Source: Lagopus muta (Eukaryota; Chordata; Aves; Galliformes; Phasianidae). Taken from it: DNA of 64,000 nt. The number at the start of each line of letters is the position of its first letter. Position 1 is the stretch's first letter. The position numbers were made by a program, and so were the translations under genes. This document shows positions 23,801 to 35,484 of the stretch, in pieces. The stretch spans positions 71,322,032 through 71,386,031 of the forward strand of contig NC_064433.1 in assembly GCF_023343835.1 (NCBI RefSeq), given 5' to 3'. Under the pieces are notes generated by a model. The model did not search any database and was not told the DNA's origin. It saw nothing but the letters and a program-made list of their open reading frames with translations.

Positions 23801-26800
23801 TCACCAGGAAATTCCCCATTAAACACTTGCAATAGTGTGCAGGTTTATATAGTTGCAGAAAGTGAATGGCAGATGGCTGTGTCTTAGCAGAAGACCTGTC
23901 AGGTTGTTGTAACATAAGGACAGACTGTGAATGGGAGTCACAGCTCTAATTTCTTTCTCCTTCATTACCTGTTGAGAAGGCCAAACCAGCCAACCCTGTG
24001 ACACAGTGTTCTTGCTGCAGAACTCCTTTCTTGAGGTAACTGCTTATCAGCTGTGGTTTGTTTTGAGCTTTGTGGACCTACTGGTTTTGCTGAGGTGGGC
24101 CCCTTAGGAAGAACACTTGCTGTGCGCTGGACGTGGTATTTTCAGCCCAGGGTCCTTGTCTATCTCACCCCCCTGTCAGATCTAATGAGAACCCAGTCTG
24201 GAGAGGCATTCCTGCATTTGTGCCACTGAAATACGTGGGTAGGTAGTCCACCTGACTGCAGGGAGAATGTGGCATGTTTAAATACAGGCAGACTTTGGGC
24301 TTTGAGGCCCAAAGAGTGAGCTTTATCTTGTGGGGTGTTGAATGGTGTTGACTTTTACTACAGCCAGGAAGGTTTGAGGGAGGTTAGTGCTCTGATGGGC
24401 TGGGGCTCTTTTTCCTGTGGAATTTCCCCTGCTTTCCTGCTGTAGGGTTCACTAGAGGGACTTCGATCAGACCCATTCCACTCCATTGAAATCCATAGGC
24501 TTTCACTGTAGCCAGAGCACTGTGATAGGAAATCGTGGCCAGGGTCTATGGGGCAATGGCAAGTCCCTCAGTGATCTGGCTCTGGCCCTGAGCAGCACTA
24601 GTTGTTAAAACGGCCAAGAAGAATTTGAATAAGCTAAACCCTTTACATGACTAAGTAATAAATTGTTTATGCAGCATAATTGGGGAAAGAAGGAAGACAA
24701 TTTCTAAGTCTGACAAGAAAGCCAGCTTTTTATTAACAGCCTTATTTAGCCTGGAATTATCATATTAAGTGGTGCTGCTCTGTACTACCGTAGCACATAG
24801 CTGCTAGGAAATTGCTTCAAAGAAAAAGGGAAACAAGTTGCAGAACCAAGGGTCAGCTGTTCAGCAAGAAGTCATCTTTCCCACATGAAAGCCCATTGGG
24901 TTGCACACCTTTACATCTGCTGACCTTCTCTCCATCTCAGTTCACTAGCAGAGAATTAATAATAACAATCCATTGGAATATTTTAGCAGATATTCAACTA
25001 TTACTTGTATTACTGTTAGCAACCAGTTGAGGAAGGTGGCCTAGAATGCGATCCTATTGCCTAAGGTTGGTATTGCAACTGTGGTTGCCAAAGAGATGTC
25101 TGAGAATTAGGCATCCAGCTGTCATTCAGCAGGATTTATGCTCTCAGCTCTCTGGCTTTGTAGGCTTTAAATATTTCATGTATTATGTAGTGAAGCTGTA
25201 ACGTTTGAATTCTGTGGAATAAACACTGTCATGGCAAGCAAAAAGGATAGTAATAGCAATGGAAAGTAATTTAATATATCAGCAAAGATAACCTAATATT
25301 GTCCACTAGAGACACATTAGACATGAATGTAATATTATATTGCTATGGAGATATTTAAAAAAAAAAAAAGAATATTGGCAGCACCCTTTTCCACTGAAAT
25401 CCAGGGACTGTTCTCTGAGACTTGAACTAGATCAACTGTAGCTGAGCTCTGGTTGCTGCTGAAAATTCCAGCAGTGGGACAGCAATTGTATGCATATACA
25501 TCCAACTGCACACCCTCATAGGGGTAACGGCTGCCTGGAAGGTTTGTTATTCACAAGCTTATCAGCCATGGAGATTGCACTCCAAATATAGCTCTGGGGT
25601 TACTGAAGGCATTTTTGACCTGACGGAAGTTGATGGGGTTTTTGGCATCACCGTCTGCCAGGCTATGATTCCATCCTTTGTATTAAAACATATAGGATAG
25701 CTTTAACTCTGCAGAAACTTTAATGTTATATGGCAGGATTTCCTCATGCTCTGGAAAAAGAGTGTGATACAGAGGATGTTTTCGTTCTTGATTTTTGGAA
25801 ACTAGAACAGCCAAGCTTGTGTCTTCGTGAAAATAGGACTCATTCAGTGTATCATGTTGTTCCAAAATGCCTAGTAAACATTTCTGTGTTAAGGCCTGAC
25901 CTAAGCTTATCATTTAAAGATTTTTTTTTTCTATCTGAACCCTATTTTTTATTAGGCTGAGTTTGTCTTTTAAGCTCTGCTGCATGTGAATTTTGGAGGG
26001 AGAAACAGAAAGATTAAAATTGATGCAGCAGTCAAAAGGGATCCCGTGGGCAAAGCCATAGTGGGTTGTGTCCTCTTCAGATCAGCAGAAAAGGGACCTA
26101 ATTCAGCAGTCGTTAGTGATGCTGGAGGAAAGCAATGAGTTGGCACCAGATCATCATGCTCTACATGAGGGCACAGAAGAGGATGGTTTGAGAACAGCTG
26201 CTGCAACAACAGGGGAAATGCTGAGTTTTGTGTATGGTACCAAAAAGAATTCAACTTAGTTACAGTTTGGTAAATGGGGAGAAAAACAGGGATGAAGAAC
26301 CTGTGAGTCCCCTAGCAAGGAGGGATGGTTGCCAATGCCCACAGGCAGTGATGATCTTTGGGGATTCCAGATCCTGGAAACTCTAGGGATGGCAAGAGAC
26401 CCAATCCCTTTGAGGAGATCTGAGCCACCCCTTATAGGAGAGCTAAAGATAAAGGGGGGTAGCCTAGAGCAACCCTACTGACTTGTTTAAAATCCCTCCC
26501 AATCTGAAATTGAGTTAGCAGATCTGTCTTTTGTTTTCATTCCTGAGTAAAAACAGCTGGGGTGAAAGGAAAAAGCCAGGCGATGGGAGGTGGGTGTGGA
26601 GCTGGGGGTGGAGGTAGGGGGGAAGGGGGCTGGAGGCTGGAGGCTGGAGGCTGGAGGCTGGAGGCTGGAGGCTGGAGGCTGGAGGCTGGAGGCTGGAGGC
26701 TGGAGGCTGGAGGCTGGAATAAAAAGAAGCTGCATTGGCCTTACTTTTGGGCAAGTGCTTGAAGATCTCTCTTGCTCTCTCTGCAGGGTGGGGTTTCTGC

Positions 26801-29416
26801 TTTGCATCTGCTGGCCTCCCATCCCTAACTTTTTATTTTTCAATTTGAAAATGTAGGTCAGTGATAGAGCTTAAGTCACACCATGCTAGAATATGTAGGT
26901 CAGGCACTCTGTACCCAGAAAAAAAAATAGAAAGAAAATAAATTTTACAACTGCTTACAGCAGGAAAAGGCCACACTGGGAATTGGGCTTTTGAATGGGA
27001 TATCCTCTCCGGATCCAACTGCCCAGGATCTTGTAGCCAAGAATAACAGGAGGATCAGAGAACGGGAAGGGGGAAGGGAATGCAGGAGATCTGACCAGCT
27101 CGTACGACCCTTCATTAGAGACTTATAAAAAGGGCTGGTACGAGCTCATTTTTCATGGGTTTTAATCCCTCCTTCTTCTGATGCTGAGCCAAGGGTTTTC
27201 TGGAGAATCTGAGTCACAAGGACTGCAGCTGGAGAGAAAGGATTGATAGCAGTGGCTCTGCAGGCACAGCCAAGTGTGAGAGCTGGGAGGGGAGTGGTGG
27301 TGCCACTGGTTTTCAACAACAAAACAGTTTTTTTCTTTGAAGGAAAGGGAAAAAGAATGGGAGGAACACACCAAAAATATTAGAAAGGGGAACACAGTTC
27401 TCGTCCTTATGTCACCATTTCTGCTTCTGCTCTTGGGAGCAACTCAAGCACGGGGTTTTTATAAATAAAGTTGTGTGTGTGCAGGGGAAGTGTACCTGGT
27501 GAATTGATATTATGCTTAGCCAGAGGGAAGTTTGGTTTCCCAGCTTGTATTTTTGCCTGTCTTTTGCTTTATTTGGAAATTTAGGGAAATAAGAGGGACT
27601 TTTTTATTTTTGACTTTACTTTTCTCGTATTACAATAATAAAAAATAAAGTCTTTATAGAAGGTGCAGTGAAGAAAGAGATTTGATGGAGAACTTGCCAG
27701 CCACAGAGACAGATGAGCTTCTCCCTTCTTCTCTAAACCTATTGTAGTGTTACAGGGAGAGGGTCTGTGCTGAAGCTTGACCCAAGCCATGTCCCTGGTG
27801 CTGCCAAGTCTGATATCTGAGCAGGAGGAGGGAGGAGCTGGATGGATGCTTGTGCTCTAGCTCAGTGTCAGCTCATTCCCTAGCAGTATGGGCTGGGCTT
27901 CTCTTAGGCAGTGGAACATTAAGGCTTCTTGATGTAAAACAGAATGCTCTTTCCCAGTTCCAGCTGGGATTTTATATCTGTCAGAAATTTACTAGTATTT
28001 TTCATAGCACATGCTGATGAAGGGCAAGAGGTGCCCATGTCGTGTTACATTCTTCTACCTGCTCTTTCTGTCCAACAGTCTGGAGTTTTATTTTCTGCTA
28101 TCGTTTTTCCAGGGTGGGTGAAAGGCAAAAGCTTCTAATGCCTCATTGGAGTTAGAGAATTTTCTTCCTGTATACTCTGATGACATTGGCAAATTTAAGT
28201 CTTGCTAGCTCTGGCACTGTATGGGTGGGAGGAACATCTCCTGGGGTGTTAATCAGAACATGTTTCTCCTCAATCTCATTGTAAACTGATGTGTGCAGCT
28301 GTTTTCTTTCTACTCCATTACTTAAGGGGTCTAATGTTGGATATATCACACAGCTGAAAAATGACAGTTAGACACAGGCACAGACCTTTGTAGAGATCTT
28401 TGTTTGGTAAGCATTGCTTACAGAAAATGTGCCCCTCGTAGGTACGGCTCTTGTCTTCCCTGCTCATGTTTGTTCTACTGTCACCTGAATAAAGGAATAC
28501 ACTTTAGACAGAAACAGGAAGGCATTAGCTGAAACTCTGGGCATTTTCTTTGTTATTTTCTACCATTTGAAGAAAATTGAACTCATATGGAGGAGGGGAT
28601 TTAATTGTCTATGCCATTGTAGGTGGTTAAACAAAGTATGTCCCAGGCCACAGCCTTTTTCAACTGAAGGCAGATCCTGGGAATACCTATCAATCCTTCT
28701 TGCTACAGATGGGTACCTGAGATGCAAGGGAGCCTTCAGTCCTGCCTTTCAGCTCTGCAGCTGTTCTTACTCTAGATCTTCCTTTCCATTCATGTCTTAA
28801 TACTTGTTGCTGAATTTTCTCTGTAACGCTCCCAGCTCTGCCCTGTAGCCTTCTTGATACCAGTCTCCTGAGCTTTACAGGCTTTTCTTTCTTTGTCATA
28901 CTCTTTTCACCAGCCATCCCTGTTCTGGGCCCTGCACACAAATTGATGCATGTCACAGAAGCAAAGAGGCACAGAATCACACAAGGGTTGATACTGGAAA
29001 GTGCACTTTAGAGCAACTGGAGTTGCTACCTGGTCTTTCCCACTCTTTGGTTGACTTGTAGCTTCCAGTGCCAAGGATAAAATAGCATAAATAGCATACT
29101 GGTCTTAGAGTTTTCAAAACATTCAGTTGTAACTCTCTAAGGATCCTGAACCAGCAGCCTTTCGGTTGCGTGGATGTGGAGCTTATTGATGGATGTCTTT
29201 TGACTAGATGTCCCAGATATCTAGTCTCAAGAGTTCAAGCAGACATCTTACTGTTAGTTGTGTCCTTACATAACTAAATCCCTTCAAAATGTGGACCTAA
29301 ATCACTTCTGAAAGTATGACACAGCCACCTAAAGCACTGAGAGATTGTTTACTGGTGGTACTCACTAGGGGTCTGTGACTAAATGAATCTGTCCTAAGAC
29401 TTTTCTCCTCTTAAAT
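20836..29416. other. Repeat-poor spacer
   Basis: About 8.6 kb with no CR1 or transposon that I recognise and no convincing coding exon. It contains A runs near 21960 and 25351, the minisatellite at 26631-26718, and a possible very old CR1 tail at about 28970-29060 (AGAATCACACAAGGGTTGAT, minus), which I do not call separately. Confidence 0.4.
26631..26718 (+). repeat. TGGAGGC minisatellite (about 12.5 units of 7 bases)
   Basis: A nearly perfect tandem array of a 7-base unit. Because seven is not a multiple of three, it is open in several frames on both strands and creates spurious repeat peptides (period seven residues). The G-rich strand has regularly spaced GG runs. Confidence 0.95.
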
Positions 29417-29735
29417 GTCGCTCTGAAAGTAATGCCTCCTGTTTATTTCCATGGAAACTACTATTAATACAAAGAGCACAATAACACAACGTTCTCAGCT
29501 ACAGAACACTGTTTTTCAGCAGTCACCACCATTAGCTATGTGTTTTCACCAGCAACAAACAAGCGCCTGTATGCTCTGCTTGTGAAAATCTGTGTGGTCA
29601 TCTGGAATGTAGTTTGTCTTTCATACCACTATCACTACTGCTAAGCTGCACCACCTACCACCTCACTGTGCTCACAACCACTGTCTCCATAAGTACATTC
29701 AGCAAGTGTTGATGAATGTTAATGGGTTCAGTTTA
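29417..29735 (-). mobile_element. Galluhop-type mariner, truncated copy
   Basis: This copy starts with the terminal-inverted-repeat-like GCTCTGAAAGTAATGCCTCC and is collinear with the better copy at 35485-36040 for about 320 bases. It breaks off where a minus-strand CR1 fragment begins. It lacks the other terminal repeat. Orientation is given by the antisense transposase remnant. Confidence 0.8.
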
Positions 29736-29739
29736 ATCG

Positions 29740-30092
29740 TATTGTTGTGATTAGATGCAGCCCACTGATGTAGCCTATCCATACCCTTCTCCAGAGCCTT
29801 TCTGTCCTCAGTTAGATCAGCAATCCTGCCCAACATGGTGGTTCCTGCAAACTTACTGAGGATGCACTCAGTCATTCACTGTTAAACAAAGATGGTCCCA
29901 GTACTCGGTCCTGGGGAGAGCCAGAGGTGACCAGCCACCAATTGGATTGAACTCCATTTACTGTGACACTTTCAGCCTGGCCACCCAGCCAGTTCTTTGC
30001 CCAGTAAACTGTACACCTGTCCAGGCTGTGAGCAGTCAGTGTCTGCTAGAGAAGGCTGTGGGAAATAGTGTCAAACACTTTCTGTTTCCTGT
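29740..30092 (-). mobile_element. CR1 LINE, internal fragment (minus)
   Basis: The plus strand carries GGTCCTGGGGAGAGCCAG, CCAGCCAGTTCTTTGCCCAG and GTGTCAAACACTTTCTG, the reverse complement of the CR1 RT region around the KAFDT motif and the block after it. Neither the 3' tail nor the 5' part is present. Confidence 0.8.
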
Positions 30093-30309
30093 GCAGTGAC
30101 TAAATTGCAAACAGTGTGCCAAGAAATTGTACAGACTCTTGTAGAACTAAGGAAATTGTGTTGGTGTATCTCTTGGTGGATTACTGTGCCTGTGCTACCA
30201 TGGCGTCAGAGGGTTGCAATGCACCCCGTTTTCCTGGATGCTTCCAGTGTTTTGCTTTTGTGCCTTGTACAGATGCAGGAGTGTAAGAGATTATTTTTTG
30301 CACCATTGT

Positions 30310-31090
30310 CTCAAACTTGCTGAGGAACACTGATGGACAAGTCCTAGGCAAAGGTTGAGAAATCCTGTGTCTGAGGGACACAGATGGACAAGTACAGGCA
30401 AGTCCTGGTAAGTTGGCAAAGTCTTTTGTCTGAAGATTTGCAGGCCAGGGAGAACAAGAGAGAGATAAGCCACAGCTTAGGGAAGGAATCTTTTGTGTGG
30501 GCTTATCTCAAGGAAGATGGCCATCTCAGGGGGTACTGCACATGACTCTTACCAAGCGCCTAGGAGTGCCACGTTGGCAGAAGAAGAAGGATAAAGAAGG
30601 GACCAACAACCATGAGGATTGGTGTCTGACATCAGATGCCTCACAGAGTGATGCCTGCCTGCTGATGGACTCTCCTGGGCCTGCTACCTGAGACCTGCCC
30701 CTTCCTCCTGGACTTGCTCTGTCGCTGTACCTGCTTGCTGCCTAAGGCTGGCCACTCTGCTGCTCTCTCCTCGTGTGCTTTTGCCTCGGACCATTGGAAC
30801 GGCGTGCAACGGAACGCTGCTGGATCTTGGTGGTGACTATCCCTGCTTTATGTAATTCTTGCTTCTTTCCTATCTTTTCTATTGCTCTCTTTCCCTTCCC
30901 CATCACCCTAATTCGTAATAGTATCTGGCCTCCCCTTCCCCATCTCCCTGATGATTAAGATTTGTAATAAACTGGTCAGACCAACATTTGAACCGTTGTT
31001 TCTTAATCTCACATCAGATATACATATATCAAAGAACCTCCTCTCCCTTCTGTGAGTTGGAGCGAGACGAGGTAATACCAACTACAAATT
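30310..31090 (+). mobile_element. Possible solo LTR-like segment
   Basis: A distinctive block unlike its surroundings contains a pyrimidine-rich stretch (30680-30960), a signal AATAAA at 30966-30971 with a CA-containing region about 20-50 bases later, and then a purine-rich segment. The layout resembles U3-R-U5 of an avian LTR retroelement. I could not place the ends, find a target-site duplication or see flanking retroviral genes, so the family and even the class are uncertain. It could also be the 3' end of an unknown transcript. Confidence 0.35.
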
Positions 31091-31269
31091 TTTCACTGGA
31101 CAAACTGGGGCACGTGTCTCCTCTCAGCTGCTTCATAGTGTCTTTTCTCTCTTTGTGACCTGCTGGTTTTAGAAAGGTCGCTGAGCAAATAAAATCTTTA
31201 GAGAACTGCTTGTTGGTTCTTTGGGTTAAATTCACTGCATACAGAATGATTTGTGTTGCATGATTTATG

Positions 31270-31560
31270 CTCTAATACCCCTCTCCCATGAGCAGGGACA
31301 CCTTTCACTAGATGAGGTTTCTTTAATGCCCCTCCCAACCACTTCCACTGATGGGGCATCCACAGCTTCTCAGGGCAGCCTGTTCCACTGTTTCACCACT
31401 CCCATAGTGAAGGAGTTCTTCCTTACACATAATCTAAATTCACCTTCTTTCAGTTTAAATTGTCCCCCCTTCCACTACCGGCCCTGAGAAAAAGTCTCCA
31501 TCTTTCTTATAAGCTTCTTTCATGTATCAAAATGCTGCAATAAACAATTCCCACAACCTC
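31270..31560 (-). mobile_element. CR1 LINE, 3' UTR fragment (minus)
   Basis: The plus strand reads AGCAGGGACACCTTTCACTA, GATGGGGCATCCACAGCTTC and CTTTCAGTTTAAATTGTCCC, all reverse-complement CR1 3' UTR blocks. The final tail and everything 5' of the UTR are missing. Confidence 0.85.
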
Positions 31561-31572
31561 GCCATGATTCAG

Positions 31573-33150
31573 GGAGAAACAGAGACCTACTACTCCACCT
31601 GGACTGTCACAAGACCATGGGGCCAGATGGAATCCACCTAAAGGTGCTGTGGGAGTTAGCAGAGGTGATTACCAAGTTACTGTCTGTCATCTGCCAGTAT
31701 TCCTGGTCAACCAGAGAGATCTCTAAGGATTGGAGGCTTGCCAATGTGACTCGCATATACAAGAAGGATCATAGGGAGGATCTAAAGAGCTACAGGCCTG
31801 CCAGCCTCACCTCCGTGCCAGAAAAGGTTTTGGAGCAGATGGTCTTGAGTGAGATCACATGGCATGTGCAGGACAACTGGGGGATCAGGTCCAGCCAGCA
31901 TGGGTTCATGAAAGGCAGGTCCTGCATACCAACCTGATCTTCTGTGATCAAGTGACCCACCTGGTGGATGAGGGAAAGGCTGTTGATGTGGTCTACCTAG
32001 ACTTGACTTCAGCAAGGCTTTTGACACTGTCTCCCACAGTATTGTCCTGCAGAAGCTGGCAGCCCGTGGCTTGAGCAAGTACACTCTTTGCTGGGTATGG
32101 AACTGGCAGGAGGACCAAGCTTAGAGAGTGGTGGTAAATGGAGTTAAATCCAGGTGATGACTAGTCACAGGTGGTGTTCTCCACTGGTAGGTACTGGGAC
32201 CTGTGCTATTTGATACTTTTATTGGTGACCTGGATAAGGGCATTGAGTGTACCCTCAGTAAGTCTGAAGATGCCATCAAGCTGGGAGGAAGTGTTGATCT
32301 GCCTGAGAGTAGAAAGGCCCTGCAGAGGGATCTGGACAGGCTAGATCACTGGGCTGAGGCCAGTGAAAAGAAGTTCATCAAGACCAAGTATTGGGTCCTG
32401 CACTTTTTTCACAACAGCCCCAGGAAACGTGACAGGCTTGGGGCAGAGTGGATGGAAGGCTGTGTGGAAGAAATGAACCTGGGGGTGTTGGTCGATGCTC
32501 GGCTAAACATGAGCCAGCAGTGTGCACAGGTGGCCAAGATGGCCAATGGCATCCTGGCTTGTATCAGAAATAGTGTTGCCAGCAGGAGAAGGGAGGTAAT
32601 CATTCCTCTGTACTCAGTTCTGGTGAGTCTGCACATCAAGTACTGTTTTCAGTTTGGGCCCTTCCCTACAAGAAATACATTGAGGCTGTGGAGCACGTCC
32701 AAAGGAGGGCAACAAAGCTGGTGAGGGAACTGGAGCACAAATCTTATAAAGAGTGGCTGAGGGAACTGGATTGTTCATTTTGGAGAAGGGGAGGCTCAGG
32801 GGAGACCTTACTGCTCTCTACAACTACCTGAAAGGAAGCTGTGGCGAGGTGGATGGTCAGCCTCTTCTGCATACCTAGTAGTAGGACTAGAATGGCCTCA
32901 ATTTGCACCAGGGAGATTCAGGTTGGATATTAGGATAAATTTCTTCTCTGAAAGAGTGGTCAGGCACTGGAATGGGTTGCCCAGGGAGGTGGTTGAGTCA
33001 CTGACCATGGAGGTGTTCAAGAATCATTTAGATGTTGTATTGAGGGACATCGATTAGTGGGGAAATATTGGTGGTAGGTGAATGATTGGACTGGATAATC
33101 TTGAGGTCTTTTCCAACCTTGATGATTCTGTAATACTATGATACTATATC
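31573..33150 (+). mobile_element. CR1 LINE, about 1.6 kb of reverse transcriptase and 3' UTR (plus)
   Basis: This is the clearest RT remnant in the window. The frame from 31617 encodes MGPDGIHLKVLWELAE, DWRLANVTRIYKK and YRPASLTSVPEKVLEQM, typical CR1 RT blocks. After a frameshift near 31930-32000 comes VVYLDLTS with a further shift. The second frame (32203-32724) holds the RT C-terminal and connection region. The catalytic FADDTKL block reads SEDAIKL, so the second active-site aspartates are damaged and the copy is dead. The 3' tail GATTCTGTAATACTATGATA ends at about 33150. Confidence 0.92.
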
Positions 33151-33655
33151 TTGCTGCCATTCTTCACAGGAAAGGCTGTGTTCAGCCAAGATGAGTCAAG
33201 ACTGAATACCCTGGAAAGACTGGGCACCAGTTCCATGTCTGAGCATCCTCATAGTGACAGTCTTTTCCTTTTGCCCAGCTGGGAGTGTGGGCCTGATGGA
33301 TGCCTTTCATTCTCCCACCACCAAGCCCACCACCTTTGAGGAAAGCCAGGCCTCATTTTCTTCCGTGCTCCTACCAGCAGCTGTTGGTAACACTCAGAAT
33401 CCCCTCTTACATCTTTCCTTAATGCTGATCAAAGGCAGCTCCCTCAACCTGCCCTGGGATGCCAGGTGCCCTGGCTCCTCCCCAGACCTATGGCCCTGGG
33501 CTGGGTGATCACCCCACATGGCAATGTCTTTCTCATACTGGGGAGACCAAGAGGAGACACTGAAATCACAGATTTCAGACACAGAGTGCAGACTCTCAAG
33601 TTCGAAAACAACAGAGGAACATTTATTGTTTTGATTATTTTAGTGGGTTTGGGTT

Positions 33656-33799
33656 TTTCTATTCTATTCTATTCTATTCTATTCTATTCTATTCTATTCT
33701 ATTCTATTCTATTCTATTCTATTCTATTCTATCCTATCCTATCCTATCCTATCCTATCCTATCCTATCCTATCCCACTCCACTCCACTCCACTCCATTC
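33656..33799 (+). repeat. Laddered pentanucleotide microsatellite
   Basis: About fifteen TTCTA units (33656-33730) pass directly into eight TCCTA units (33731-33772) and then four or five CCACT units (to 33799), all in the same register. It creates an artefactual repeat peptide in the plus frame. Confidence 0.95.
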
Positions 33800-33804
33800 C
33801 TTAA

Positions 33805-33822
33805 AATATATATATATATATA
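33805..33822. repeat. Short TA microsatellite
   Basis: An alternating TA tract just after the pentanucleotide ladder. Confidence 0.8.
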
Positions 33823-35482
33823 GTCCAATCTTGAAAAAAAGTCCTGAACTGCCACCTCTGTAACATCTTTGACAGCTCCTCATGGCCCCAGGAGCTGAAA
33901 TCCCTCTGCTGGCACTGCAGTTCAGAGGCTGCCAGACCCTGCCCTCCTTTCTTCCTCTTGATGAAGAAGAGATGACAGATCTTGGTGATAGACGGTGTTG
34001 GGGATGGGAAGAATGGATTCATAGGAATCTTGGCTGTCAAAAGAAGAATTCCCAGGAAATGAATGTCCCTTGTGAGCCTGTGAGGTGGTGCAAAAGTTTG
34101 GGCTCTTCCAGCTAATGGTAAACTTACAGGAACAGGACAGGAGTTTTACTGCTGATGTCAAGGTAGCTATTTGTGGGAGGACAGGACAGCCATGCCCCTG
34201 CAATGGTAGGGGTGGAGTTTGAGTCTGGAATTTCTCCTACATTGCCTGAGAGCGATGGGCTGGTGATGGTTGTGTTCTGACTGAAGTGGATCCTCTTCCA
34301 GCAGCTCTTCCTCTGGCTCTGGGTCCACCTGCATGGGCTCCTTATCTCTCTCAGGTGGGCTTGAAGATATGGAGCTCCCCCATTAGCTGCCTCTTCTTTG
34401 CAGAAGGGCAAACCATCCTGCCTCCTTGGCAAAAAAAAGCACTTGGCTATCAAGCTCAAAGTTGCAGCTGGTGGCTCTTGTTCCCTGACTGTAGTTCTGG
34501 ATGCAGTGTCCCCCTATTTATAGGCCTCAGAACAAAAGGCTGTGAGGTGATTAGTAACATCAGGAGGTCATGGTGATGCCATTCTGAGTATGTCTGATGG
34601 TGACCAAATGTGGCAGTGTTGGGAGTTGGGGCCTATGGCCTGAGAGTTGACCCAGTTTTGAAAGAGGAAGAAGGATGACGGGGGCTGAGAGTCCCTTTCC
34701 TAGGGTTGGCTCCCTCATACCATCTAAAGAGAATGGCTTCTCCTTGGGCACCAGCTCCAGCAGGGCTCCAGCTAGCTCTTCATCCCATGCATGGGATCCC
34801 TTGCTTGAGTGGCATGTGTGTCACAAGAGGACTGGGGAAATCTCCACTATCCCCTCTCAGCTTTCTGCAAATGAAGCCACCTGGGTGGGGAGCCACTGCT
34901 GTCATTGGGGCAGAACCAGTTGCAAAGCCATGTCAAGGGCTGAGCAGCAATGCATCAGGTGGACTGGGTGTGGTTTGTCAGATTGCTCTGACAACAGGTG
35001 CCATAACTGAAGACATGGGGATTAGTCCTTGGTAAAACACTGTAGACCTGAGAGATCATAGCCAGCTTGTTCTGCTACTTGAAATCATTTTCTTAAGCAG
35101 GTGGATAATGTGTACAATGGTACCTCCAAATATGCTTTTGGGTACATTTATATCTCATGTAACTTAAAAATCCTTCAACTCATTGTTAATACAAAAAATC
35201 ACACTCCTAGATGAATAGATGTCTATGCACACTCTGCAAGTCATCTACACCTACTTGGTTTGTGAATCAATCTAGTCTTTCTTTTTTCAGACTCAGTTTT
35301 AAGGAACTTTCTAATACTGTGATTTATTTGAATTTTAAAAAATCTGCTTTGTGTGCAGACTTTAATTTCTAAATCTTTTAAAATGAATGTCACTGATAAA
35401 GAAATACAGTAAATTGTGAAATTGGAGCAAGGATGGAAAGATTTTTTTTTTTACAAGTGAAAATACAAGAGACAGAGATATG
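33823..35482. other. Spacer, moderately GC-rich
   Basis: Several overlapping open frames of about 80-110 codons occur on both strands between 33.8 and 35.0 kb. None shows a domain, consistent splice sites or a repeat signature that I recognise. It could be an unrecognised repeat. Confidence 0.35.
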
Positions 35483-35484
35483 TA

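Noticed and set aside
26487..26856. Repeat proteins around the TGGAGGC array
   Set aside because: They are translations of a 7-base tandem repeat, open on both strands for arithmetical reasons.
32203..32724. 173-codon frame as a host gene
   Set aside because: It is the C-terminal part of CR1 reverse transcriptase in the plus copy at 31573-33150.
33466..33804. 112-codon frame with FYSILFYSIL-type repeats
   Set aside because: It is the translation of the pentanucleotide ladder.
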